From assembly GCA_028551475.1 (NCBI GenBank), contig CM052355.1, positions 27,989,580-28,053,579 on the forward strand: DNA of 64,000 nucleotides, in the 5' to 3' direction. Below, piece by piece: positions 12,889 to 25,525 of the stretch (positions within the stretch are counted from its first letter, which is position 1; each line of letters opens with the position of its first letter). The translations under genes were made by a program, and so were the position numbers. The DNA comes from Casuarina equisetifolia. Its lineage: Eukaryota > Streptophyta > Magnoliopsida > Fagales > Casuarinaceae. The notes beneath the pieces were generated by a model. That model searched no databases, had not been told where the DNA came from, and was given only the letters and a program-made list of their open reading frames with translations.

Positions 12889-13935
12889 CTTTATTATTTA
12901 TAAGATTAAAAATTCACTCTCATACTATCAATATAAGACATTTATCTTTATCATTGTCTCTCACGTATAGGCTCACACAAACACTACACATGGATAGATA
13001 ATCTCATAGCTTGGGTCCACATGGCAGGAACACAACAGAAGTTTATTCCTAATTTGATATCATCTTAGAGTTTGAAAGTTAATCCTAGAACTTTAAAATA
13101 ATAGGTTAGGGAATCTTATTATTATAAGATTAATGACTTATTTTCAAACCATTAATGTAGGCCACAAATTACTAACAATATATAACTATTTCTATGTTAA
13201 TTCTTTAAAGACGTTTTGATAAAACTTTATTACTTATAAGGTCAAAGTGCATCCTTACACTACCAATTTGAAACACTTATCTTTATCACTTCTCCTTATG
13301 TATAAGTTGACACAAACATTGTAAGTAGATAGACAATCCCACAACTTGGGGTCTATAAGGTGGCAATGCAATGAAGGCTCATTTTTTGTCTTTGATATCA
13401 TCTTAGAGTTTGAAGGTCAATCCTAAAACTTTAAAATAATAGGTAAGGGAACCATATCACTTATAAGGGTAATGACTCATTTTCACACTACTAATATAGG
13501 AAACACATCTTTAATAACACATAATTATTTTCACAATAATTCTTAAAAATGTTCTAAAAAAACTTTATTACTTAAAAGATCAAAAGTTCATCATCACACT
13601 ATCGATATGAGATACTTATCTTTATCACTTCCCTTCATTGTATAGGCTAATACAAACACTGCACGTAGATAGATAATCCCATAACTTGGGGTCCACACGG
13701 TGGCAATGCAATAGAAGCTAATTCTTGACTTTAATATCATTTTAGAGTTTAAAGGTTAATTCCAAAACCTTAAGATAATAGGTGAATGAACCTTACCACT
13801 TATAGGGCTTGACCTATCTTCACACTATTGATGTAAGATACACATCTCTAACAACATATAACTATTTTTACAATAATTCTTTAAAGATGTTATAACTATT
13901 TCTACAATAATTCATTAAAGATATTTTGAATTCTT
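12889..13935 (+). repeat. Three-unit tandem array, period about 336 bp
   Basis: ACTTTATTA(C/T)TTA(T/A)AAG opens each unit at 12889, 13224 and 13562, giving periods of 335 and 338 bp. Each unit then repeats the phrases CTTATCTTTATCA, GATAGATAATC/GATAGACAATC, ATATCATCTTAGAGTTT (diverged in unit 3) and AAATAATAGGT in the same order. The last unit ends with a short internal duplication of AACTATTT(T/C)TACAATAATTC. Units are roughly 80% identical. This is a degenerate minisatellite-like or satellite-derived block with no coding potential. Confidence 0.85.
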
Positions 13936-16900
13936 ACAAAATATTGAATACTACTTCTTTAAATCTTTTTTTAGAAGAAAGACACTTTAAAAATTGAAAA
14001 TGAATAAAGTAGATGCAATAGTTGATTTGGTGTTGTGACTACGCATATATACATATACATAATCAATCTAAATTTTATTAGGATTATGGTTATTCATACA
14101 AATATAAATATGATTATGTTTATTTATTTTTTTTATTTTTGGCACCTACTTTAAGAAAAGAAAATTCTTGAATACGTATTTTGATTAGATTGAGTCCATT
14201 TACTCTCTAATTCAATTTTAATTGTAATTGAGTGTTTTATTGGCTCAAATTTGAATGGATTTTGTTCTTTGCTTTTTCTATGGATGAGCCCGGGGAGTTG
14301 TTCTTTGTCCAAACCAACTTGACTCAAAACACTTGAGATAGAAAATCCCTTTTGGTTGGACATTTTTGGGATATATCTCACAAAAAAAAAAAAATGTCTT
14401 AAACTTTCTTTAGCTTTCAAACATCATGTTTTGTGAGTTTTCAAAGATAGAAGACAATAGTATTGAAAATAACACTTTCTTTTTAAATAAATATCAAATT
14501 CATTTCCAAAAGTACAACCCCAAAGGGTTTTCTATTTATGATGTCTCAAAATCGCCCTTTTGTTCTTGTTTTTCTCAACCATCGAATGTGCTCGGATTAG
14601 AAAGCAACCCTTGAAAACGTTTGAACATAATTTACAACAAAATCGGCAACGTTTGATAGCGTTAGAGGACACTACATTGATGAGGTGGGGCAATCTTTTG
14701 GCAAGCACTATTGTTGCTTACCGTTGAGTGCTATCTTTTGGCAAGACTATATCCTTTCCATTCATTTTGAAGTCGATTTCCCTGTTAAAGTCAGTGCATT
14801 TGGGTCGAGGAGTGGGTCAAACAATTATGAGCTAGAAAACGTACGGATGGGGTCCTATGCGTATGGTAGCATGGGGTTGTTGTATTATGTGGGGACTCTT
14901 ATCTCTAAGGTCTAGTGGATATTCAACGAAATCTGGCCTGGGATTCATGAAACTAGACACTTATAAGGCCACCAGCGATTTGAAGAGTTAAGGCTCCCCC
15001 GTTCGTTATTGATGGTCCATTGGGATTTCCTCCCAGCTACAACAATGCAAGGGCCACTTCTCTTATGGTTGTTGGTACAAAGTTAGCTGGAAAAGTGTTT
15101 GTCTCCCATAAACATAAGTGGTGGAGGAGGGCGATGTTGTTCCCATACAGCTATAATGAAACATATGTGACAAGTATGTTGCCTGATCGATTGGTCTAGT
15201 CGGGTTGGATCAACACTCACTTCAATAAAAGCAGGAATTTGTGGATTTTGAAGGCTTTTGAATTGAAACTCAGGAGCTTGGTCGGTGCTATGGCCGCCAT
15301 TGGCGCGAACAAGAAGAGGCAGAGCTCCAATCAAAGATAAGTTGAAACCATGGTTAATGGATCTAATTGGAGACAGCCAGGACTGCATGCTTGGAGTGCC
15401 ACCAACTAACTACTAACAAGTCCATTAACTTCAAACCTAATGTCAAACGCTTTTTCCTTTTAGACGACTTGCTCATTTGATTAAAAATGGGTAAACACTT
15501 TTCATGTCTCTTATTTAAAATCTATGTTCTTACATCACGTAAAAAGGCTTATTGTTTTTCTTAAAACAATACATCAACTTATAAGGAATATGACAAATTA
15601 ATATATTAATAATGCGGGGCACATATAAAATTTCGACCCTCAATTGTTAAAATAATGATGGTCTACATTGTCAATATTTTTATTTAATATCTTCTATATT
15701 TGTTTATGTATTCCTCTATTACTTTTGAGAGAGAAAATTAAATCATTATTTTTAATTAGGAATGATATGATCATCCAAGGAGAAATTCAAGGGGCTCTTA
15801 CGTGATAAAACTGCATGAAATTCCACCCTCTGGCGTGTGTGGTGAATTTTGTGTGTTTGTTTTGTAAATCATTAAATAGTAATCTTCTATCAATAACGAG
15901 AAAGGGTCGGAATGAAATAAATTAATTTTTGAAGTTTCTTGCGTCTGTATTTTGTTTTCCACCTATTTACGGATCATTGCTGTCTTTTCATTAATCTAGG
16001 CTGCAATGATACCTGAATTTAGTAAAAAATAAAATTTAGAAGATTACAGCTAGAAAATGACATGGTTTTTAACAATTATCACAAAAGTAGAAAACTTGTA
16101 ATCTTACGCGAAAATGTGCTGCACAATTATGACCAAAGTGGCAAATCCATTGCTCCTTATCTTTCCATAAACTCTAAACTCTCTACCCATTTGGAGACAA
16201 CCCCAAATTCCACGCAAACAAGTTCATAACAATTCCCATATTTATAAAAAAAAAAAAAAAATGAACCTCCTTGTTAAAGTTCTTCCCTTTTGCTTCACTC
16301 ATCTCTAATTCTAAATTTGTAATTACAACTCCATTATCATATTATCTAAATCCTATTCATAGATTCTCTTACGTATTCTCTTTACAAATCATTTGGCATG
16401 AAACTCGTGATGACAGAAGATAAGTGTATAAAATTCTTTTAAAGTAAAAAACACACACCCACTCGAGGTAACTTTATATTTTTTAAAAAGGAATTACAAA
16501 TTATAAATTTTTAATTTACAGATTAATTTATTAGTCGGCTTCTGACATAGCCATGCAACTAGTCAAAGTGAGGGGGGCCCACGGTGAATACATCGTCGGA
16601 CACCCACGTGTTGCTTTTGTTTTATGAAAGTCTGTTTATGGGGTAGCGGTGTCCGAGGGACATAGACCATGTCAACGTCGTGCTTTCGTATGTGAAGCGG
16701 AGATAACGCGCTCCTACGCTGTCGTATTATATCCGGTTTCGTAATCCCCGTATTACGTTCACGCGGTCCACCAGCTGCCAAGCCAAGCTTCCTCCTTTCT
16801 CTATACAAAAAAGCCAACGATTATCTTGGCTGTCATTATTATTTTATTTTTAATTTTCTGTTTTACTGCTTCGAACAGATTAGAAGTCAATTTCCTCCTG

Positions 16901-17400
16901 CTTCTTCTGCACGAAATTACTTTTCTTTTTTTAACCGTTACCTGGGTGAGTAATTCTATCATAGTTTTCTTTCATTTAATATTGGTCTGATCAGAAAAGT
17001 ACGATCTTTTATAATAAAATTTAAATAAAAAAATATACTTTTAACTCTTAAATTAAATTAGATTATATATTCGACCTTTTACATCTTTTAACAAGAAGTA
17101 TCATTAGATTAAAGCATTAGGGAGGTGATAAATTTTCTTTTAAGAGTTATCAAATTTGACGTTTTCTTTGAGTAGATTTCTTGAAAAGTTAAGCTCTTAC
17201 CAAATGTGGTTGAATGTTGAGAGGGGCATCGTCGTCGAAAGAAAAATTCAAAGATCACATGCTGTTGTCCTTGCAAGTCAGTAGAACCAGTCACAGTAAA
17301 TTCTCAGAAGGAAAACAAAAGAAAAGAAGAGAAAAGAAAAATTGGAGATTAATTATGAAAAGAATATAAGAGAAAGAGAAAAAGATTGAATTTGGAGAAG
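13936..17400. other. Intergenic region upstream of the DUF789 gene
   Basis: No gene is supported. A 240-bp open frame at 14685-14915 (+) and one at 15083-15388 (-) show no known motif. A locally GC-richer block at 16563-16817 has a frame on the minus strand, but it is arginine-rich low-complexity without homology I recognise and probably belongs to distal promoter sequence. Poly-A near 16247-16261 is simple sequence. Confidence 0.5.
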
Positions 17401-17489
17401 TATCTTTCAAAGGGGTGACCCCATGACAGGGATGGATGATAAATCAGGTAATCCGATGCCTTAATTATTGCTGGGTGTCGAAATTTTCT

Positions 17490-18402
17490 CCTTCAATCTC
17501 TCTTTCTCTGTCCGGCTTTCTCTTTCTCTATTCTCTGCATAATCGTTCTTTCTAGAACTCCGAAGCCCTGTTCTAGTTGGATATTTTGGTTTTCCGTTGT
17601 CTGTCAGTCGCTCTGAGTTTTCCTGGGAAAGTCGATTTTCTTTCCATTTTCCGTTACAAAACCCATTGAGTTCTGACGTTCGGAGTTTGAGAGGAGCACT
17701 ACTCTTGCAGCCAGAAAACATGGGTTTCTGCTGAAAGCAACCGATTCTTTGTCTCTTCCAAAGTTCATACTTGTTTTCAACCCATTCTCCGGGTTTCTTT
17801 TCTCGTTCAAAATCCATCAAATTCGGACCCTTTTTTTCTCTAGTTTGCCAGGTTTGCTTCTGGGTTTGGTTTAAGTAGAGCAATTACGTTAAATCCTCGC
17901 AAGGGTTCACCATTAGTGCTACCTTGAATTTGGAACAAAGTAGAGTTTGAGTTTTCTTTAAGATTGGTGAAAAAGAAAGAAGAAAAGGAGGAGGGAAGGA
18001 GTCCGACCATTTCGTTGTTACTCTTTTCCAGTCGGAAAAGATTTGCTGGAGCTGGAGTTCTCCGGTGTACGGAGAGGTTGCGGAATCGGGCAACATTGCC
18101 AACGAAGACACTTTTGAGAGACAGATAGGGAGGGATAGAGAGAAACAGAGACAGATTTCTAGTTCCCGTGAAATTCGTTGTCAAAACGTCAAAAAATAGA
18201 CTCTCCGAAGACTATTTTCTGCGTACCTCTCTCTCTAAAAGAGAAATCAAATCCCGACAAACTCTCTCTCCCACTCCCATTTCTGCCTTTAACTCCTCTG
18301 TTTATCTCTGTTTCCTGGGGGTTCCCTCTGTTTGCTGGGTTAGGAGGGAGAACTGAGGCTTTCTCTCTTTCTCCCGGTCTCTCTCTAGAGGCTCTCGAAG
18401 AT
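17490..18402 (+). promoter_or_regulatory. Pyrimidine-rich leader region of the DUF789 gene
   Basis: The 900 bp before the DUF789 start codon are rich in CT tracts (TCTCTCTTTCTC near 17497, TCTCTCTCTAAAAGAG near 18227, CTCTCTTTCTCCCGGTCTCTCTC near 18362). Pyrimidine-rich sequence of this kind is common around plant transcription starts and in 5' leaders. I could not place a TATA box or transcription start. Minus-strand frames through this region (for example 17461-17883) are reverse complements of these CT tracts and look arginine/glutamate-rich by composition only. Confidence 0.4.
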
Positions 18403-20734
18403 ATGATTACCGATAAGGTGTCAGTGGAATCAAACCTCGACTGCTTCCTCCATTGCACAACCCCTGTGGTCCAATCCCAATTTCTTCCCAAGGTTTGTCC
18501 AATTCTTTCTTTTTTCTTTTGGCTAATTGTTTTTTCCTTAGCATTTCCGATCTCCTTTTGATGGGTTTCTGTTGTTTTTAATTCTATCTATGTTCTGGTT
18601 TTCATTTCTTTTTCTTTGGTTGCAGACCGAGATCAGAAACCTTAATCGTCTATGGCATCCATGGGAGAGAGAAAAAGTTGAATATTTCACGTTGGGGGAC
18701 CTCTGGAACTGTTATGATGAATGGAGTGCTTACGGAGCTGGAGTTCCCATCGCCTTGAACAACGGAGAAACCTTGGTTCAATACTATGTGCCTTATCTCT
18801 CTGCAATCCAAATTTTCACAAGCAGTTCTTCCGCGAACAGTTTAAGGTATCCCTCTTCATTTTCAATCTTCCTTCGGTTTTTAATTGTTTGTCCATGGGT
18901 CTGAATCATACAAGTTACAACTTTCCCCAAGATCTTTTAACCTGATTGACCACGATCATAATTGCAAATGTTGGTTTTGATTCGGTCCAGAGTTCTTAAA
19001 TGACTAGGATAATCTAAAATTTGGGCAACCCATGTGGATTAGTTGAAGTTATTGTTTTGTTGACCACCAGGTTCAGGAATTCTTCCATTAGGTGTGTGAA
19101 TGAATGGTCAAAGACCCATATGGGTCTGACAAAGTTTATTGAATAGGTTATCAATTTGTTCTTCCTAAATCTAACAGGTAAGAATGGTTCACGTGCAAAT
19201 TTTATGGTTTACTAGTTCAATGATCAATGGCAGTATTTTTTTAATCTCTGAGTATCTGTTTTGTTCCAAAATAATGTTTACAATGGGGTTGATGAATTTC
19301 TCAGGGAAGAAAATGAATCGGGGGACTATGAAACAAGGGATATGTTCAGTGATTCGTGCAGCGATGAGAGCGAGAGCGAAAAGTTATGGAGGTGGGATGG
19401 ATGCTCCTCAGAGGATGGAGGATCTGAGCAGGACAATACATTGCATCTCAATGATAGATTGGGATACCTTTACTTCCAGTACTTTGAGAGATCAACTCCT
19501 TACGCTAGAGTCCCTTTGATGGATAAGGTACCTTTGTTAGTTCATCTTCTTTGCTAACCTTGCTTTGCCTTTCCGTTGTCTGCTTTCATTGGCATCTTAT
19601 CTGCATCTTTATGTTTTTCTTGTGTTTTCTCTTTTCTTTTTTCCTCTGTTTGTCCTGTTTCTTCGGGAGACTGATCAATCGTAAGAATGATGAGAACCAT
19701 TATCAAAGTTTAAGATTCACTTGAAATCCTTTTCACGATAGGCATCTTATAAAGATAGCTCAAAACTTTTGACTTGAATATGGAATTAGAGTTTCTTTTC
19801 TGTGGTGAATTTCTTATCTAATACTTTTTGGGTAAATCTAGTTTGGTTAATCTTTTCCTTCTTTTAAAGAAGATACGAACCTACTTGAGCACAAATGTTC
19901 TCGCCTTATTCTACTGTTTGGAAGAACAATTCAACATTTAAGGTTTTAAAATTTCTGTATGATCATTGAACCCCACAAATTCTTTCAATCCAGATTTATT
20001 ATATAAACGGTAGAGACTTGTTTTAAAAAATTGATGTCAAATTTATTTCTTTCTCACTGTCAGATTGCTGGATTAGCTCAAAGATATCCTGGCCTGATGT
20101 CTTTACGGAGTGTGGATCTTTCTCCTGCAAGCTGGATGGCAGTTGCCTGGTCTCTGTCACTCTCTCTCGTGCTAAACTTCATAATAGTTAAAAGAAAGAA
20201 GGATGTTTAATATTAGTACTGTCTTTATGTGATAATTAATTGTCTCATGTTTATCATTTACAGGTATCCAATTTATCACATTCCGATGGGAAGAACCATT
20301 AAGGACTTGTCCACATGCTTCCTCACTTACCACACCCTTTCATCTTCGTTTCAGGGTATTCTCCATGCCCATGTCTTTAACTTTTCTAAATGGAATTCAC
20401 TTTCAGATAATTTTTTTATATTCGTCGAAAGCTGCTTGTTTGCACAATCTTGGCTCAAGAGATATGCGATGTGGATGTTTTTGGCAATGCAGATATGGAC
20501 CTTGAAGATGACCTTGGATGTGCCGAAAGGAAGAGAAAGGAAGGCGAAGGAATCTCTCTCCCTGCATTTGGCCTGGCCACGTACAAGATGCAGGGGAACG
20601 TGTGGGTCTCAGGCAACTATGGCCGGGACCAGGAGAGGCTGTTGTCCCTTTTGAGCGTGGCAGATTCATGGTTAAAGCAATTAAGGGTCCAGCACCATGA
20701 CTTCAACTACTTCACAGGGATCAGGCGAGGCTAA
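18403..20734 (+). CDS. DUF789 family protein, six exons
   Basis: The exons, joined at GT/AG sites, are 18403-18492, 18626-18846, 19305-19527, 20064-20149, 20264-20355 and 20493-20734, giving 317 residues. The product belongs to the plant-specific DUF789 family, whose biochemical role is unknown. Family hallmarks in order are [12 protein letters not shown] (exon 1), [20 protein letters not shown] and [14 protein letters not shown] (exon 2), an acidic serine-rich insert then [20 protein letters not shown] (exon 3), [20 protein letters not shown] (exon 4), [11 protein letters not shown] and [12 protein letters not shown] (exon 5), and [12 protein letters not shown] with a terminal [15 protein letters not shown] (exon 6). 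Intron phases agree: the split codons give Arg, Trp and Asp at the exon 2/3, 4/5 and 5/6 joins. The first ATG gives the short N-terminus [13 protein letters not shown]. No transmembrane segment or transit peptide is evident. It appears intact. Confidence 0.88.
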
Positions 20735-21006
20735 GACCACACCTTTTTTTTTGTTCCACTTGAAAGGGGTTGACCACTGATATCCTTCTTTTTGCATCTT
20801 TGTTTTGTGCGCTTTAGTGGAGTTTTAGGCCTTTTGAGTGTGAGGGTTGTAGTTAATATTCCCTGTCTCTGAGCTTCATTGACAGGCTTACTTAGGGGCC
20901 GGCTTTCTGTGAGATTTCATCAATGGTTACTTGAGGTTGAGTTTGACTGTTTGTCTGCCTGCTGTTTGAGTTGTCCATAGGGTGACTTGTAGAGGGATGT
21001 GTTCAG

Positions 21007-21008
<2 letters not shown>

Positions 21009-21046
<38 letters not shown>

Positions 21047-21065
21047 GGAGAGAGAGAGAGGAGGG
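21009..21065 (+). repeat. (GA)n microsatellite
   Basis: An almost pure AG/GA dinucleotide run of about 55 bp with GAGGG interruptions, ending in GAGGAGGGGGTC. It lies about 275 bp beyond the DUF789 stop codon, probably in or just after the 3' untranslated region. It is a likely length-polymorphic marker. Confidence 0.95.
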
Positions 21066-21589
21066 GGTCTCCATCTCTGAACTTTTCTATGGATTCTGTA
21101 ATTTATATAAACTTGACCCCAATGGAATCCTGGGAGATGAGGAAGCTGCCAACAGGTTGGAGCCATTTACTTTGTATAAACAGTGTCTGTAAACTCTCCG
21201 GGTTCATAAAAGTGAATGTTTTTGTACCAACATCAGAAGTAAATAAAGATAACAAAAAAGGTGTAAACTTTGGAGCTTGGATTGTGGACTTTCTCGGGGG
21301 ATTGAGAAACCTGATGAAGAACAAAAACAGACTAAAATCATTTGGAGTTTCTTCTGCATTGCTTGCATCAAAAGAAAGCCGAAAGCCTCCAGAATTTGCC
21401 CCCCAGCTGCTTCACCACTATCCTTAGGGCCCTACAATGCGCAATCAGGGTTGACTTTGAGGGTGTTGGTATCAAAAGTTGATACCACGAACTTATCCAA
21501 CTGCGTTGAGAAATTGGCTTTTCTGTGCACAATCACATCCTACATCTTCCAAAACGGAGGCCTGTTTAAAAAAGATGTGCCTAGGTGTA

Positions 21590-23620
21590 CTTTGTCTTGG
21601 GTTCCATTCTCTCAATAGCTCTGCACAAGCCAACACGTGGAAACTCCACTCAATCTTTCGAGAATTAGAAAATTTTATCCTTTTTTTAAATCTCAAAAAG
21701 AGCCCAAATGAAAAAATGCAACCACTAAAATATGTTATGAATTGGACACTACCAACAATCGTCACTCAGCACTACACATGGGCATGAGGCCCTTTTGGTC
21801 TATCAGACGTGGATGGTTTGTTTTGTCACACTTTGGATTTTACAAAATTAGCAAGAGTTCATTACTATTGGAAGTGACTAGGCATGTGTCACTAAATGTT
21901 TTAATTGCTTTTTCCTGAAATGCACATGGAATTTCTAGAAAAACAGGAACCAAATTAGTGCGTGCTGATTGGGTATGCTCAACTCTGATCAAAATCACCA
22001 AAAATCAAGCCCATTGGAGATTAAAACAATCTAATCTATAAGCTGTTCATAGTTTCTTTATTTTTGGTTGAAAACATTTGTGGTTTAAAGTACACGAGAT
22101 ATAGCTTAGCCCACATATTTCGTTACATAAGGTATATGCTAGGGTGTCTTGGAATAAAAGTCGTATTTAATTTAGTCAAATATTGAGTAAATAGGCGGCA
22201 AAGTTTGTTGGATGTTGACCACAGCATGCCGACTTAAAAGCAAAACAACCGATGACGGGACTTGTCTAACAAAAAAGAAAAATGGCCGCCATTATTTGAT
22301 TAAGCTTTGCTTGTTCCTGAAATTACAAAATTAAAAAATCTTAAAAGAGTTCAATAGGGATTTTCGAGCGAAATACAAGGAGAACTGTAAGGCTCAAATG
22401 TACCTAAAACTAGGATTGGCCAGGCTTTTACCGTCTTCTTCGTGGACACCTTTGTTTGCTGGAACATACATGGACTATACGACCCTTTTAAACAGGGGAA
22501 GCTCGGGATGCTGATTTCAGAACAGAAGTTGCCTTTTCGCAGGCTTGTTGAAACACGACATTTATTGATCTTCACATAGCACTCGAAAAACCATATGCAA
22601 AAGTCGGCTTTGGCTTCTGTGAAAATTACAAAACATGAACATAGATCAATAGTTCAGCGGCAAGACTAGACCCTAAAATCTCCTTTACTTAAAAATAAAT
22701 AAATAAATAAATAAAAATTGCAAAATAAGGGTCAGGGGACAGTGACGAAAACGAGGCGATCCTTGGCAGTTGTCCGTCCCCACTACAACTAGGTCTGGCC
22801 CCGGGAGCAGCTCAAGCAGTCAATGACTGAGTTTGGACGTAAGATGCAAAATTTAAACTTGATTATCAGCAACTGAATGCTGAAAAATGAGCACGGATCT
22901 TATGTTCAAAAGCTAAACATTGTTTTTATGGATATATCCAACACCTAAACAGTACTTCTACCCTTAAGTGACCAAGAAATTTAAAAAAGAAAGTGATGGG
23001 ACTAAGACATGACTTGATTTATCGAACAGTAGTTAGAAAGTAAAACCTACAAGATACCTTGATGGAGCTTCTTATCAACTACTTTCTTTTCTTTAACATA
23101 GGGCAATGTCCTTAGAGGCATAGGCTCAGCGGCCCATAAGTTTCTCTTCTTATTACACATACCGTAGGATATAGGGCAGATAAGTGGAGGTCCCATGACA
23201 AAGTCAACTATAGATTTAGTTCAAATGACAGCTCTAATCACAGATACGTTTATGAAGTCAATTGAGAGCATGAAGGCTCATGAGAAAATATTAATGTCAC
23301 AAAATCATATATGGTATAGGTCATCCCATATCTCATAGTGGTACGGTTCCATTCATCAATCACATATATTGGAAGCGCTTTTTAAGCAACGTTCTCTTTA
23401 ACAATGATGATAATAAGAAAGAGAGCGAACAGAGCTTTCCAAGTATCATTGAAGAGTCATGAAATAAACTAAGCCCAACCGATGCGATTGACATTGTTGG
23501 CTTCTCATGCCCTCTTGATTTTTCTTCTTTCTTTTCCCATTTTCTTTTATTGGGTTCGTTATTCTGCCTAAGCGACAGGACGGGGGTCAAGACAACTTGT
23601 TGTGCCGGCCTTCTTCCCGG
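21590..23620. repeat. OMT downstream-flank unit 1, gene missing
   Basis: This segment matches the flanks of the OMT copies further right. Landmarks shared with 40480-42590 include TAAGCTGTTCATAG/AAAGCTGTTCATAG, GAAAAGCAAAACAACC-like text followed by GATGACGGGA/GATGGGA, GGCTTGTTGAAAC and AGGCATAGGCTCAGC/AGGCATAGGCTTAGC. Its end (about 23400-23620) matches the sequence just beyond the intact OMT stop codon (52560-52770). Homology stops where the coding exon should begin. This is a duplicated spacer whose OMT has been deleted. No coding potential is supported inside it. Confidence 0.65.
22691..22716 (+). repeat. (AAAT)n microsatellite
   Basis: AAAAATAAATAAATAAATAA continues as a short tetranucleotide run inside the gene-less OMT flank unit. 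Similar TTTA runs are seen near 27642 and 32030. Confidence 0.85.
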
Positions 23621-23907
23621 CAGCAGTTCTGAAAGAAGGATAGTTTGGATATAAGAAATATAAAAGCTGAAAATGTAATTTACAAGGAGATGATTTTTTT
23701 TTAACTTAACGCCTTTAAGATTTTAAGTTACTTTTAAGCCATTTACTATAACTTTTAGCATAATACAAGAACTCAACTTCTTTCATAGCATCATCATAGA
23801 TATGAGTTTAAAATTCATATAAAAAGTAGCATTACAAGATGGTATGACCTGAAATATTACTATGAAAGGGTATGTCAAAAAATGATGTGGAATTGTTATC
23901 TCACACT

Positions 23908-25520
23908 TGTTGAAATATATTTTAATGATATTAAAATATATTAATATTTTGATAGTGAAAAAAAGAGAATTATAGTAAATGATTTATTTCTATATTGTTA
24001 TGATAATATTAGAAGTATAATACTGGACCATTTTGTGTATGAAAACCGAAAGCATTAGACCCAAGCCTAGCGGTACTGTGGGACGCGGAAGCCCCAGCTC
24101 AAGATGTGCCGAGCCTAGCGCGACTTAGACCCAACCTAGAAGGCTTGAAGCATGCGACCCACGTAATCCAGCTGGCGGTCTAGAAGCGCGACCCAAAGTG
24201 TCGTGACCTAGTGCGCGACCCGTTTTATGTGACCCAGAGGGAATGCCCAACCCGTTCTCATGCCTGCGACTTGGTCTAGTGCGTGACCGGCGGAGTGAGA
24301 CCCGCGTTTGACAACTAACTGCATCGCAACTCACCACTCAAAATCTGCCGCTGCTGACTGCTTTGTTGAGACCAAAATTGATTCATTCTGAAGGTGTTGA
24401 AGAAAAGAAGAAATTTGTGAATGAAAATCAGTGACCCATTGCTTAGAGATGATCAAATTGAAGAGATTAAGGTGTTTTTCATAATCAGTGACCTAATTGA
24501 TTGAAAGAGCAATTGGAAGTAGATTTAGAGTGTTTTTGAAGACAAATCATGGGGGTTTGTTGAGAAAGAAGTTAATCTGCTGATCTGAAACCAACTCATA
24601 AAGATTTGCTACAAGATTGAAGAAATTTGATGAAGATTTAAAGGAATTTCATATTTTGACTCATTAACTCAAAATTGCCTACATGAGATTCGAATGACTA
24701 ACTTAAATATCTAGAAAAAATGGTAGTGTTTTGGAGCATGATTTTGAAAAGGATTAAGATAGAAAGTCAGTCCCGTTTCCTTTCTTTCATATGAGCACAA
24801 AATTAGGTAGAGAATAAGGAAAGAGAGAGCTCTAATAGGAAGAAGATGTGACATGCTCCAAAGATGTTAGAATGGATTTTTGGAAATAAAAAGTTAGTTC
24901 TTTTGAAGCTATTTAAGAGCAAAATACTTACTAGTATTTGGTTGGATGAAAATCACAGAAAAACAAGTATCTTTTAAGAAACTCATACTCTTCTCTCAAG
25001 CTCATACAACTCATGAATTTGTTCTTCATTGGATGTCAATGCTTTTACTTCTTGTCAAAGAATCACTTTGTACTTTAATACATATTGTTATTGAGTTGAT
25101 TTTCTACAAGTGAATAGCTTTGTCTAAATCTTACTGTAATAGCTTTGTAGTATTTGTTTAAAGCTTTTGAATTGTATATTGCATATCTTGTAGAAATTAA
25201 GTTCAAAATTTGTAATATTTGGAAGAGAACTTGTAATCGGGTTTGAGAGATTGGTTATCCCTTATAAGGGATTGAATATTCCTTGTAATTAATTGTGAAT
25301 TGATTGGAAGAGTGACTTAAATGGGTTGCAAGAATGGGGTGGAATAGGTGCTAAGGTAGCTTGGGCCGAACCACCTATCAAAAATCACTTGTCTTTGTGT
25401 GAATGCTTTTGTTGTTGCCATATATTTATTAATTGCTACATATATTAAAAATGAAAAAGACAAAAGTACTCTTGAGAAACCTAATTCACCCCCCCTCTTA
25501 GGTTACTATAGGATCCAACA
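23908..25520 (+). mobile_element. Probable solo LTR, 1.6 kb
   Basis: The segment begins TGTTGAAATATATTTT and ends AGGATCCAACA, so it has TG...CA ends. Flanking 5-mers are ACACT (23903-23907) and ACATT (25521-25525), a target-site duplication with one C-to-T change. Near the right end the phrase TAATTCACCCCCCCTCTTA appears, typical of the 3' end of plant copia-type LTRs. A GC-rich block at 24060-24340 contains repeated GCGACCC/GTGACCC phrases. No internal domain, primer-binding site or second LTR is present, so a solo LTR is the simplest reading; a non-autonomous element is the alternative. Confidence 0.65.
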
Positions 25521-25525
25521 ACATT

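Noticed and set aside
16563..16817. An 84-codon minus-strand frame in a GC-richer block
   Set aside because: Arg/Pro/His-rich with no family resemblance; more likely distal promoter DNA.
17461..17883. A 140-codon minus-strand reading frame before the DUF789 gene
   Set aside because: It is the reverse complement of the CT-rich leader, giving Arg/Glu/Lys-rich low-complexity sequence; no motif, and it competes with overlapping frames.
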